64,000 bases of DNA from Chondrosia reniformis (lineage: Eukaryota; Porifera; Demospongiae; Chondrillida; Chondrillidae). The stretch covers positions 7,496,501-7,560,500 of the forward strand of contig OX359193.1 of the NCBI GenBank assembly GCA_947172415.1, written 5' to 3'. Under the pieces are notes generated by a model that worked only from the letters and a program-made list of their open reading frames with translations, ran no database searches and was not told the origin of the DNA. Position 1 is the first letter of the stretch. Every line of letters begins with the position of its first letter. Position numbers and translations under genes: made by a program. This document shows, piece by piece, positions 35,390 through 47,028 of the stretch.

Positions 35390-37462
35390 TTATTTCTTGA
35401 TAATAGAATCCAACTTTGCTTGTATATTTTCAAATTTATCTGTTCCCATGTAGTCGGGGTGACCCTGTGACCAAGCCATCTTACGCAATTCATCTGTAGT
35501 AGTAATAGAGACAGTAGTTACATCCCCTTGCAAAACTTGCTGTTGCCCAGCTACCATGGTTGTCATGGTATCTGGTTTAGTAGAGCTAGTTGGCTGAGGA
35601 ATAAGGGGGACAGACGTTGTAGCTGGGTATTGCATAACCTGAGGCTGAAATTGCGTAACCTGAAGTTGAGGTTGCATAATTTGGGTCAAAGGAATATTAG
35701 TGTTCGGGTTGCCTTGTGCAGACGCAGTAGTTGAAATAGTGGAAGAAGTACCTTTCATTGTGCCAACAGCTGGGCTACCACTACTATCGCTCGGGCTACA
35801 CATCTCCTGTAGCAAGACAAAGAAAGACACCGTCATGAGATGAGAGTAAAGAAGAAGATGAGAGCGAAAGAGACATTGAAGGAGAAATACACATTATTTT
35901 TAAACTCTATATTCTCCTCTCCTTCTCTCATCTTTCAATGTAAGGAAGAGGAGAGAAAAGTAGATAATATAAAGCACACCTTACATGAAATGACTTACTG
36001 TGGCACTTAGAAAGGTATCCCACCACTTCTGTATGTACTGTTGGATAACATTCTGTGTTGAGTAGGTACCTGGTTTAAGGAACACTTGACCAGAAGACGT
36101 CATAAGGTGGTGCCAAGGCTTAATAGCACCAATGAAATGGATTATTTTTATATTATGCCCAAACCTACAGCAGTAAAGTGTTATTCATCAATAGTATACT
36201 TATGTAGGATAACAAATTGAATCAAATGGAAATAGAAATATGAAGCTCTACTAGTTAGCCTCAATAACCACACCTATCAGTTACCACATATTTAAGTGAT
36301 TGATCTCAAAGATCTCACACTAAGGCAGTCACTTATAACTATGACAACTATGAAAACATGGCTTCCTTTGCATCCTGTAGGAGAGACTATTGAACATACT
36401 TCTTGAATGCAGGCATGTATCCGTATGCCACATTTGGTGTGACATTGTAGATGAAGGGGAGGTGTTTGCTAATGTCCTTTGTAGCCCAGTCATGGAAAAA
36501 GAGGTTTAAAAGACCTTGGTCACCGCCTAGTAGGAGAAATGAACACAAAATATTTCATTAGGAGAAAACTAATATTGATTTGTCTGTAAAATTAATTGTC
36601 TGTCAGAATTATAATGATTGAACTAGCATACCATCAAAGCTGTCATATTGCTCAGCAAAGTCTAACAACCGTGAGTATGTCTCCAGGGAGGGCCGAAACA
36701 CAAAGACTCCAGAGTTGAAGCAATCGGGCCAACCAACATCAGGTGCGGCAGACAGCTCTTCTCTCTCAAATAATTCATCTACGTTGTCCAAAACAAGAGT
36801 GTCAGCATCCAGGAAGACACACTTTGAGTAGTGAATCAGTTTCCACGCATGCAACTTTGTGAAGGTAATGCCCAGTTCCGGTCGCTGTAGTAGAAGTAAG
36901 TTCTCTCTCTGACCACTGTTCATTGGGTTAACTACTACAAGCTCATCCCAGATTGCGGACAGCTGTTGTCTGAACAAAAAGGAAGTTGTAGCAGCGCAGA
37001 GGAACAAACATAGTTGCTAAAGTAATACGTACATACTCTTTAAATTGCAGACATATAGTCTCGACAGGTACATTCGTACAGCGCCATAGTCGACCCATAC
37101 AATTTCTGCTGGCAACCCAACGAGTTGCTTCACTCCTTGGATCGACTCGCCTCACAAAACAAACGCTTGCACTTGCTCGACTCACCTCACGTTTTCAGTC
37201 ACGCTCTCAGTGACCATGAGGGCTAGTTTCTTAACGGTTCTGTTGTTTCTCAGCGACTGCCCCAGGGCGAGGGCACCTCTCGCGTATTCGTCGTTCGTCG
37301 CCAAGGATACGTATGCTTCTATAAACGAAAGAGCAACAAACATTAGACACCAAATTTAAGCAATGAAAAATATAAAATGACAAATACTTGTGAATCTAAA
37401 TCGCTTAAAAAGTTGAAAGAGGCAGAAAGGAGCTTGCAAGGATAGAGTAACTTACCATCCAT
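35390..37462 (-). CDS. GYG1: Glycogenin (self-glucosylating initiator of glycogen synthesis)
   Basis: Six exons: complement(37456-37462, 37186-37318, 36632-36969, 36400-36526, 35999-36164, 35390-35806), 395 residues. GT8 glycosyltransferase domain: [20 protein letters not shown] at the start, [14 protein letters not shown] (DxD manganese site), [21 protein letters not shown] and [11 protein letters not shown]. The autoglucosylated Tyr region reads [13 protein letters not shown], matching the Tyr-x-Tyr of animal glycogenins. After a Gln/Pro/Thr-rich linker the C-terminus ends [18 protein letters not shown], the conserved glycogen-synthase-binding tail. The first coding exon is only 7 bp (ATG GAT G), which explains why no ORF shows the true start; the phase and the near-universal Ala-Tyr-Val-(S/T)-Leu continuation support it. 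Divergent from CCDC39. Confidence 0.93.
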
Positions 37463-37580
37463 TTTTCCAGGAAAAGCTTTAAAGGTCAAATTGCATCACT
37501 TCCATGTGCTCCTGGAAAGTCCCCATATTTGTGTTTGTTGCCATTGGTAACCATAACCAATCTACAAAGAAACCTAAACG
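37463..37580. promoter_or_regulatory. 118-bp divergent spacer glycogenin / CCDC39
   Basis: Two start codons on opposite strands are 118 bp apart, implying a bidirectional promoter. No TATA box or other motif stands out. Confidence 0.5.
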
Positions 37581-40500
37581 ATGGAACTTCCACTCGATTT
37601 AGCCGAAATGGGAATACCTATCGCTAATGCGGAAAATAAAAAACTTCAGGAAGAGGTATGTTCAGTGAAAACTCTATTTATGAAAAATAACGAATTCAAA
37701 TTGAGTTGCACTTTCTGTTGGTATTTCAGGTTGTTAGGAACGAAGCTAATATTCGAACTTTTCAGAGCCAAATTGAGGAACATGAGGACAGAATACAGGC
37801 ACTTAGAGAGCACCGTAAGAATGTAATGCAAGAACTGAATCAGGTGCAGGGGCTTTATGAAGCAAGGAAACAGGATCATATCACAGAGGACCATCTTGGA
37901 CAGATAGGTAATTCCCCTTCCTGCTGTACTACAATCATAATGTATTCTGTGCCAGAAGTACACTTTAAAAGTGGATATGTGCATATATACATGTGACTCA
38001 TTCGGATGATGGACCATTTGCAGTTTCAAGCTAAAGTATATATTATATAGTCTCATGAGGAGAAACAATTATTGTCACACACAATGTATTTGTCTATATG
38101 CTGTGTGTATGGAGTGCTATATAATATGCTTTTGTAGCTCTTGTAGGCTTTGATTGCCATTAAAACTGTACTTGAAGCATGCTCTTGTTGTACTTCAGCT
38201 GAACGGGAAAGTGGTCGTCTAAAGGTTGAGATGAAGCGAGTTCGGTCAGAGCTGGAAGGACTTAAAGATCAAATGAACTCACATGAGGTTTGCATACATG
38301 CTATTGAAATTGTCAACTGCCCAACACTTTTCAAAGAAGTTGATTGTCTTATACGTAGAATGACATCTACAAGATTGTTCAAGAGATTGAGGATTTGAAG
38401 AGCCAAATGAAATGGGACCAACAGACACTGGATACTTATCTTGAGAAGACTTCACAAAAAGACGAAGATGCATTAATCCTCCAAAAATATGCTCGGCAGG
38501 ATGAGAGTAAAATTAAGGAACTTACTTTGAAAAATCAGGCTTTGCATGAAAACATGATCAGGAACAGGAAGGCCCTCGACAGTGAGAGGACAGAGGGTAT
38601 AGCAGCACAGGTAGGGCGGGGACAGGTGGATGGGGCATGTGATGGTCACATGACTTTGACCATTTCCTTTTTATATGTAATGGTAGATTGAAATGGATAA
38701 GCTTGCAGAAGAGTTTCGTAAGGCTCATTTGGAGAGGCAGGAGCTGCTACAGCAGTGGGAAGGCACAATAAATCAGATGAAGAGAAGAGATGCAGAAATT
38801 GATGCTTCAGCTGATGTTAGTATATATACGTACATGTTCAATAAGAGAAAAGAAAATCTATTTTCTAATAGCAAAAAATATATTGAACATGCTACCCCCT
38901 ATGTAGCTCAATATTGTATTGCTATTCCTGTGTAGTTTTCAAAAGAAACCCTATTAGGCCTATGTTGACTTGTTTGTGGTGTAAATTAGCTAGAATTAAA
39001 TTTATTCTTCTGAATTTGTAGGACTTGGCTGCCACCAGAGGTGAGGTTAGGGCAAAGAGGGGCTTCATCAAGGAGAAACTAGATTTCCTTGAGAGGGAGA
39101 AGCGAAACAATGAAGAAGTTGACAAAAAGATAAAACTGAGCGAACGTGAGGTGGCAAAACTAAGACTGGATTACCAAAGTGCAGAGACAATGAGAATTCA
39201 GTTTAAGGATGAAGTGAGTCTGCTTGTGTAGTATGTCCTACAACTACATGTACTAAGCTTGTCGCAACTCTAACTGCTTCTAGTTGGAGACACTGAAACA
39301 CTCTGTCAATCGTACGTCCACTGACCTTGAGGCTGCGAGGGCGCAGAGCCACCAGCTAGTAAAGCAAGTGGAGGAGCAAACGGCCAAGGAGGACCTCTAC
39401 TGCTCTCAGAGGAAGGCTCTCCAGGACGAGCTGAGGAGGAAGACTGTCAGCACTCTGAGCGCAGAGGAGAGGGCTCAGGAGATGGACGAGGTGCTGAACA
39501 TTGAAGAAGGAAACATAAAACAACTTGAAAAGAATGTTGAGAAAACAAGGGAGAAGCAGGTTAGACCATGCTTCGGCCTTTCTCTGTAGGTTGCACCACT
39601 CACTATCTGATTAAATAAAAACTGTAGTTTAAGAAATCTCAAGGAGTCTTTGAGTGTAAACAGAGGGAGACTGTAGCTCAAGCTGAGCTCCAGGGTAGCT
39701 ACGTGGCTGCTAAGAATCTCGCATCCAAGCAACAGAAGTTGGATGAGGAGGCTTTGAAGCAGAAAGAAATTTTGTATACCCAAGACTTTAAACTGCAGCA
39801 ACTTGAACACAAGATGTCTCGGATGATGGGTGAGAGAACAGACGAGGAGAAGGTACAGCTGAACCAGAAGCTAAAGGACTTGGAAGAGGAGTGGTCCCAG
39901 CAGCACCAGAAGGAGACATTGCTAAAGAACCAGCTCAAAACCCTTCAGGATGACTTGAGGAGGGTTGATAGAAGTCAGCAAAGGACCACAAAGGAAAAGG
40001 ATGTGCTAGCTGTCAGGATTGATGAGATTAACCTGCACATTGACAGCACACAGAGGGAACTCAAGAAGCTGACAGCGCAGAAACAGGTAACTACCCAGCA
40101 AGGTGGGAAGAAAGTTTAGTATATTGAATGTGAAAATGTCCCTGAAGGGTATCCATGGAAACCTCCAACCTTCCTAATGGAAGAAACCTCCCTAATGCAT
40201 AAACAGTCTCATAGTCAGTTAATATGCCTTCAATTTAAGAAGTTATTTCTGAAGTTAGGAAGGTTTCATTTTATGAAGTCATGCACAATCTCCCCATTTA
40301 TGGTGCATTAGGACATGATGGTAGAAGAGAATATATTGAAATTGGAAGTGAAAAGACTACGTGAGATTCTGTTTGTCCATTCTGACCAAGTCATGTCACT
40401 TGAAAAGAGAAAATTGCAACTGCAAACAGTAAGTTATATTATTCAACATCTGGTAGTGCTTTAAGGGTCATCATCATCTGATAGTGCTTTAAGGGTCGTC

Positions 40501-42930
40501 ATCATCTGATAGTGCTTTAAGGGTCGTCATCATCTGGTAGTGCTTTAAGGGTCGTCTTCATCTGGTAGTGCTTTAAGGGTCGTCATCTTAATTCCTTATA
40601 TAGGCAATGGCAGAACGGATGAGGGAGATTGACATTCACAGAGACATGTTGAGGGCAGAAATAAAAACTGCTAACTCTGAGAAGCAGAACTCCAGGTATG
40701 TATGTATATATGTATATACGTATATTTACATACATAGATATGATATTGTAATTACGATTTTACAAATATACACACCAACTCTGTAAAGTGAGCTATATAG
40801 CTATGTAGCTGGTTTTGGAGTGTAAATACATCACTGCAAAACATTTACATGTCATTCTCAATTCTGTCCAATGTACGTATACGTAGTTCAGAGGTTCATG
40901 ACAGATTATCCAAGATTGACAAGTTGCGTAAGAGGTATGAGATCCTAATGGTTGCCATGGCACCACCCGAGGGCCAGGAGGAGGAGGAGGCCTCTCAGAC
41001 CTACTATGTCATCAAAGCAGCTCAGGAGAGGGAGGAGCTGCAGCGGAAAGGTGACGACTTGGATGCCAAGATCCAGAAGGCTGAAAGAGAAATCAAGGCT
41101 TTGGAGAATACCCTGAAATTGATGAATGGACGTAATGAAGTTGTCAGGAGAGGGTTTACTAAAGTTGATAACCAAGGTATGTATGGTTGCATGTTCGTAT
41201 GTAGTCTTTTATTTGTACAATTTAACATACAAGTCTGTATCTGTATCTGCTATAGAGGCAGAGCAATATAATTCTATTCATTAATATACATTGAAAGTGT
41301 TATTCATACGTATGTATAAAGACTTATAAGTTCAAAATGGTATGAATGCTCCTTTAAAATTGTGCTAATTACACTATAGTGTAGCAGTCTGAAACATCAC
41401 TTAATGTGTACCTTATGAATGCCATGTATGTGTAACCCCAGGAACTGAGGCTTTGGAGCTGGAACAGCTGGAGGGAAAATTGAAGACTTTAATGGACAAG
41501 TTCAAACACAAGAGGAGAGAACTAAAACAAACTAAAGAAGATGCAAAGGTACTAGATAAACATAATGCACAAGTACATACGTACTTTGAACCCAGAAATA
41601 TGTGTATTTGTATATTACTCTGTAAACTTTGACTAATATATTAATGCTATATATACGTATATAACCTAAGTAGAACTTGCAGTACCCTATTGCCCTTATA
41701 TGGACGTGGGTACTGTATGCATAAAACATACGTATACGTATGTAGGCATAATAATATCCAGCTATACGTACATAAATTAAGAATTATTATTACTCTTTGA
41801 TCTTTCAGACGATTACTTTATCACAATGGTATGCATCTATATTCTCGTAGACTATGACACAGACCTTAAGTGGGTTAAATATCCATGAAGATATGTATGC
41901 TGCTCGCGTTCAAGAAAGTCAGTCAACAGTAAAATCACTGCAGAAAGACATTGAGGATCAAAAGACAAAACGAGATCGTGTCTTGAGGCAGTGTAGCAAA
42001 TTACAAAAGGAAATAAGAACAAAAAAGGGAGTTCCCCCCCATCAGCAGACGGAGGAAGAGGTTTGTGCAGTTATATGTCCATATTTGGTGATAGAGTTAA
42101 AAAGGATAGCTAATTTAAATGGTTGTTCCACTATCTTCTGTGCTAGCTTGATATTATCTTGAGGGAGCTCCAGGACCTCAACTTGAATGTGGCACAGCAG
42201 ATGGCCCAGGCCACCCTCCAGCATGGTGACCTCACAGATGCCATGAAGCAGATGTTTGCAGAAGCCAACATCCCACCTCCAGCCACGCCCACAGGAAGTA
42301 GAATTGGATCACGTGCATCCTCAACAGCTAGGAGCTCGAGATCCGGAACTGCATCCTTGAGGTATTCCTCGAGTACACCTCTTAATCAGTATATACGTAG
42401 TATAATACATTTATCCTCCTGCTGTATACTTGTAGAAGTAGCTTGTCCTCAAGAGGGGGATCTACTCCATTAGCAACTAAATCATTGGAGTTTGGACAAG
42501 ACTCTGTCAGGTCAACTCCAAGAGGTATGTATATACAGTGTATGTATGCATACCATATGGCTAGAACTTTTGGCAAGAAGAATGTTTGGTGAATTGCTCA
42601 CCAATCTGCACCAAATGTAGGAGAATAACTGTCTTGTCAGTAAAATCCACCAAATACCCTAATTTGGGTGATGGAAATATTGGCTGAATGTTCTCAAACC
42701 CACTGAAATAAATTCTCTACCTAAATTTCTATCTATACAGTATATATTGACATACTCTAACACCTCTTGCTCTTCCTCCTCCAGTTGGAATGTCTTCTCA
42801 CAGTAGCACCAGTTCCATTGGACACAAGCCACCATCCTCACGAGCCAGCTCTAAAGCGTCCTCCAAAGTATCTTCCAGTTCCAGAAGTACACCAAGCAAA
42901 ACACTGGACTTGTCCATTGGACCGGTATAA
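37581..42930 (+). CDS. CCDC39: Coiled-coil protein CCDC39, axonemal 96-nm ruler subunit
   Basis: Sixteen exons: 37581-37655, 37730-37907, 38199-38287, 38359-38610, 38687-38815, 39022-39213, 39284-39559, 39628-40086, 40312-40428, 40604-40695, 40887-41176, 41442-41548, 41851-42060, 42147-42361, 42436-42524, 42785-42930; 971 residues (human 941). It starts [20 protein letters not shown], like the CCDC39 N-terminus, then an almost continuous coiled coil. Family landmarks: [64 protein letters not shown] and YYVIKAAQE. The last 100 residues are Ser/Arg-rich, as in vertebrate CCDC39. With CCDC40 it forms the ruler that sets dynein-arm spacing in motile cilia, so the organism makes motile 9+2 cilia or flagella. 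A 20-bp exon-like segment at 41809-41828 would break frame and was left out. Confidence 0.94.
40448..40590. repeat. Intronic minisatellite, about 28-bp unit
   Basis: Five copies of a unit with TAGTGCTTTAAGGGTCGT in CCDC39 intron 9. Confidence 0.9.
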
Positions 42931-43107
42931 GCAGACTTTATTGAGTTTCACATACACACAGAACACATGCCATTATGGAAGAATTGATCTGGTTTTGACT
43001 CTAAGATACACTTTTTATTATTCTCATTATTCTAAATATGTACAGATTATGTATACATACATACCACACAAGGTATGAAAAGTGCACATGGTTGGCTAGC
43101 TGTAAAG

Positions 43108-44413
43108 TTAGCTAGGGGGTGGGGACAGGGGTGTGGGAGGGGACATGCAGAGTTTGTTTAACTCCTCTTGGTCTTCTTGAATCCATCTTGCTGATATTGC
43201 AGCTGGACCATGCCGCCAAGTGTTTACCATCAAGGATGGTGTCAAGTTCTCCACAACATGAATCCATCCACGGGGGAGGTAGAGCACCTCTCCCTCCTCC
43301 AAGACAAACTCTAGTGGATTAGTGTTTACAGTGAGAGGAAACTTAAAGAGACTAGGTTTATCGCGAGTGTTTAGAGCTCGACTCCATTCTAAACCACCCT
43401 TGGCTGGTACAAAATAAAGATTGTCATAATCAACGGGTGAATAAATGGTCCAACGCTTTCTGCCAATGAGCTGGTAGGCAAAGTTGTCTTTGCTGTCAAA
43501 GTGCCCTTGAGTGAAGGTGTCTTTGGCTCCAATCCTACAACAGAGTACTAGAGGTAATATTCTTGGCTACCAACACACTCATGTGACTCACCATCCAGTG
43601 GGCTCCAGGTAGCACTTGAGACCTTTGCTTGGATAGAAGGGAGGCCATACGAAATCATTCATTAATATTTCTCGAGGAAAATGCTGTTTTGTGATGTACA
43701 GCTCTCTCTCTTCCTCAACCGGTTCCCTCGCACCAATGACGATGTCGATAAAGTCGGAAAGCTTGACAGACACACGATTGATCTCCTAACCACAACAAGT
43801 GTACCATAATAGATTACTCGTGATCTAACAATTTTAACTTCAATGTTATTCATACAGTGTGATTTCGATCACTTAACAATTACGTCTACTAGCTCAATCA
43901 CCTCGTATACCAGTGTACACCATATATACGTACGTATGATCTGTAACTCGCCTGTTTTCCGCCTTTACTTGCTGATTCCAGGTACTCGCCTTGCCTCGTG
44001 TTCTCAAAGACGACATCTCCAAATTTATTTCTAAGAGAGGTCCAAGTCCATTGGGCAAGTGCGCTTCCTTCCAGCATGTCTGTGAATATCACTGGTATAC
44101 CCTGGCCAGCTATGTGCTCGCGGAAGTATTCGGGAGAAGGCGTTTTCATTCTAGGAATACCCTCCAACTTTGGAGACAGGCTGGTCAAAGCGACGACTAT
44201 GTCAAATTCGGCTCTTCTTGGGTCCTCCATATTAACGTTACTAGCCAATCTATTTAAAACGTCCTTCTTCTTTAAGGACGTAAAAGCAGCTTCTAGTTCT
44301 GCCGGTAATGAAGTCGTCAGCAGTGTACTTGGCTGTCTCGTCAGGATCAAGTAGGCAAACGTCGAGATGATGAGACCGACGACCGCGTATGCAGATCTGG
44401 CTCGCCTGACCAT
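43108..44413 (-). CDS. JmjC/cupin-8 Fe(II)-2OG oxygenase with N-terminal membrane anchor
   Basis: Three exons: complement(43952-44413, 43592-43785, 43108-43534), 360 residues. Residues about 9-26 (AYAVVGLIISTFAYLIL) form one transmembrane segment preceded by Arg residues, suggesting a type II signal anchor with the catalytic part in the secretory pathway. The double-stranded beta-helix has the iron triad HxD (His230, Asp232 in GHFD) and a distal His311 (LPRGWIHVVEN), and Lys/Arg after the HxD for 2-oxoglutarate. It therefore looks catalytically intact. The substrate is unknown: JmjC-only members hydroxylate proteins or RNA, and I cannot assign this to JMJD8, KDM8 or HSPBAP1. Intron 1 appears to use a GC donor (CAG/GCGAGT, 43950-43951). 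The tail is Pro-rich (SPPTPLSPPPS). Confidence 0.82.
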
Positions 44414-44842
44414 TGTGGTACTGACATTTATCTAATGCTTGATGTAATAAATGGAAGACTGCTAGCGACAACTTTCCAGATAATATAGACACACCTACTT
44501 ACCACCCGAAATCCGAGATCCAGTATTTTGTATCACTTATCACCCGTATCGATAAGAGTGTTACGCATTAATTGCCCCCTCGTCTGACTTCCGTATGGTA
44601 GTTGCATCACTTTCAAAACAATGACATACAAAATGTACCTGGTTGCATCGCAAAGAATTGAGCTAGCTCACAATATATAATTACATATCAGACTTGAATG
44701 GATGCTAAATAAGTGTGATAATTTGCACAAAAAATAAATGCTGGTCTAAGACAAGCTCTTTATGCTTATAAGGGTGAAGTCACTTTCTGAGGATGAGGCA
44801 AACTATAAATACATACAATAACAAAACTTATAATAACCTGTT
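44414..44842. other. Spacer between JmjC and Rac-like genes
   Basis: Both genes read leftwards, so this holds the JmjC promoter and the Rac-like 3' UTR. No exon or RNA seen. Confidence 0.4.
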
Positions 44843-45659
44843 CTACAATAAGCTACACTTTCCTTTTGACGCCTTTTTGGGTTCAGGAAAAAGAACAATT
44901 CTGATCGCTTCATCAAATATATCTTTAAGTCCAACCTGAGTTAGCGCTGAACATTCCTTATAAGAAACTGCTCCTATTTTCTTCCTCATCGCTTCTCCCT
45001 GTGCCTGGGATATGGGTGCTTTGTTCTTCTGTTTCAGCTTTTCAACTTCTGAAGGATCCTCTCTCAGATCCACCTTTGTGCCAACTAGTATCTTGGGACA
45101 ACCTGGACAATGGTGCTCAATTTCAGGAGCCCATTTATCAGCAATGTTGGCAAAGGAGTTTGGGTTGACTAAAGAGTAGCATAACAAGAAGACGTCAGTG
45201 TCAGGATATGAAAGAGGTCTCAATCTATCATAGTCATCTTGTCCGGCCGTATCCCATAAACCCAAACTTATGGGCCGTGAATCCACAAATACATTGGCTG
45301 TATAGTTATCGAAACTGAAAGAAGAGAGTGACATGCAAGGTAAAGTTGAAAAGGATGGATCTATCTACTTAGCATTACATAAGTAATCAAAAAATAACAG
45401 GATATTTACACAAGTTGGCAAGATGGCCGAAAAATCAATTAGAGAAAGAGTCTAGACTAAAGAACGTATAACATTTCCTGGTTAATATGACTCTTTATGT
45501 ATTGCATTTAAGGGTACCTCACAGTTCCTGACTTACGTACATTGTTGGAACATACTCTCCAGGAAATGAATTGGTTGTATACGATATTAACATACAGGTC
45601 TTCCCAACAGATCCATCCCCAACTACAACGCATTTAATGTCTCGTTCTGAACTTGCCAT
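44843..45659 (-). CDS. RAC1: Rac-like small GTPase (Rho family)
   Basis: Two exons: complement(45541-45659, 44843-45314), 196 residues. P-loop GDGSVGKT, switch I YVPTIFDNY (Thr35 equivalent present), switch [19 protein letters not shown], NKxD equivalent GTKVDL and ECSALTQ. The Rho insert region is present ([12 protein letters not shown]). The polybasic C-terminus ends KGKCSLL, a CAAX box with terminal Leu, predicting geranylgeranylation and plasma-membrane targeting. The junction lies inside switch I (PTI/FDNY) with a GTACGT donor. It resembles Rac and RhoG more than Cdc42 or RhoA, mainly by LRPLSYP and the TQ-G region. It differs from vertebrate Rac1 at several otherwise invariant sites (Ser13, Asp63), so it may be a divergent Rac/RhoG paralogue. 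No inactivating change is seen. Confidence 0.9.
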
Positions 45660-47028
45660 TTTCTAGATTCAAATTCTTCAACTATGCAAGTAAAATCAAA
45701 AATATATGACTAATGACAAAAAGAAGGATTGTTACTAAAAATAGACTTCTAATTTTAGAAACAGTTGACATAAACTTCTTTTAACACTACACATACACAT
45801 CACTGCTAAACAGAATAAAGAAACAAAACACTACTATTGATTGAATGTATTAAATACTCATCATCATATAGCTACTACAGATACAAAGTGTCTGGGTAAT
45901 AAAGGTATGGAGGAGGGATATCTTCAAGATATACAGCTGATCATCATCATCATCAATGGATCATCATGGAATGATTATGAAAAACTTTTTTTAGTGAATG
46001 GAAAATTGTTATTAACATTTTATATTAACTCTGGTCATCAGGGTCATGTGACTTGCACATATTGATTAGCACAAGTCTTATGAAATTAAGTAAAAGCTTT
46101 TAAATTAGAAGATGTACAAAAGTGCACACCATAGTAATACAGTAGGAGAAGAATAGGAAGGCCTTCAAATCAGTATCTAAGGCTCCCTTGAGTCCAGGAG
46201 CCCTACACATCCAACAACAGCATATCTCAGTTATATACACTTCCAGGTACACTATTTATCAACCCAGGTAACCACTTTAACACAATTAACGCATCTCTTT
46301 CATGTCCACCTTCACCTACGCCTAACCCGCTTTGCACAACCTCGTACTTCAATACAATACAACACGCATGAGATCTCCTGGAAACCAAAGATAGTTTTCT
46401 TCTCGGCCTTCAAACCTGTCTACAAGGCATTCCCTTCAATTGAAACTGCATTGACAAACGCTAAGCGCTAAAAGGTTAATGTGTTCAATTTATCAAAATA
46501 ACCAAGCCATCGTTGATTCTATAGAAATCATTGGAAGTGAAACACAACCGTCCTATTAGGGTATTGATAAATTAGAAAAGGTGAAAATATATTCCTTTAT
46601 GAGTGGAGCAGTAATACTCACTCTCATCTATGATCATTAGAGTAACGTATAGAAAGCCAATACGTCCCGACAACCACAATAAAGGGATTGAGCGCTTACA
46701 TTACCAGGGTCGTATTCTGATGCTTACCTAATAAGTTAGCTTCTCTTTAATCCTATCCGCGAGAGGGAGTAATATCCCGTGTCTACAAACTTCGATCTCG
46801 GGCTTGATTTCCTTTGCGATGAACACCACAAATATTTACAGCCCCGGGCGTTTGTTGAGTTTCATTAAGAGACTAGGCGTTTCATTAGCCAAAGGGAACG
46901 CCCTAATATTACGCCCATCAACCCCAAGCAGTGAAAGAAGATTCAATTTTAATGTAAAGCACCGACAAAAGGTATTAACCGAAGGCCTACAATCCACAAC
47001 CCTTTCCATATAAAACGCGAGCGAGACA
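45660..47028. other. Intergenic region Rac-like / GCKIII kinase
   Basis: 1.37 kb between divergent genes. I see no exon with splice sites; a 69-codon open frame near 46804 has no Met-led homologue I know. A TATAAAA at 47009-47015 lies 14 bp before the kinase ATG, too close to act as a normal TATA box. The stretch probably holds 5' UTR exons of the Rac-like gene. Confidence 0.4.

Noticed and set aside
41809-41828. 20-bp exon-like segment with good acceptor and donor in CCDC39
   Set aside because: Including it breaks the frame between exons that are otherwise in phase.
46804-47013. Possible 69-codon gene before the GCKIII kinase
   Set aside because: No Met-led conserved protein, no splice partners, no domain; probably non-coding 5' region.
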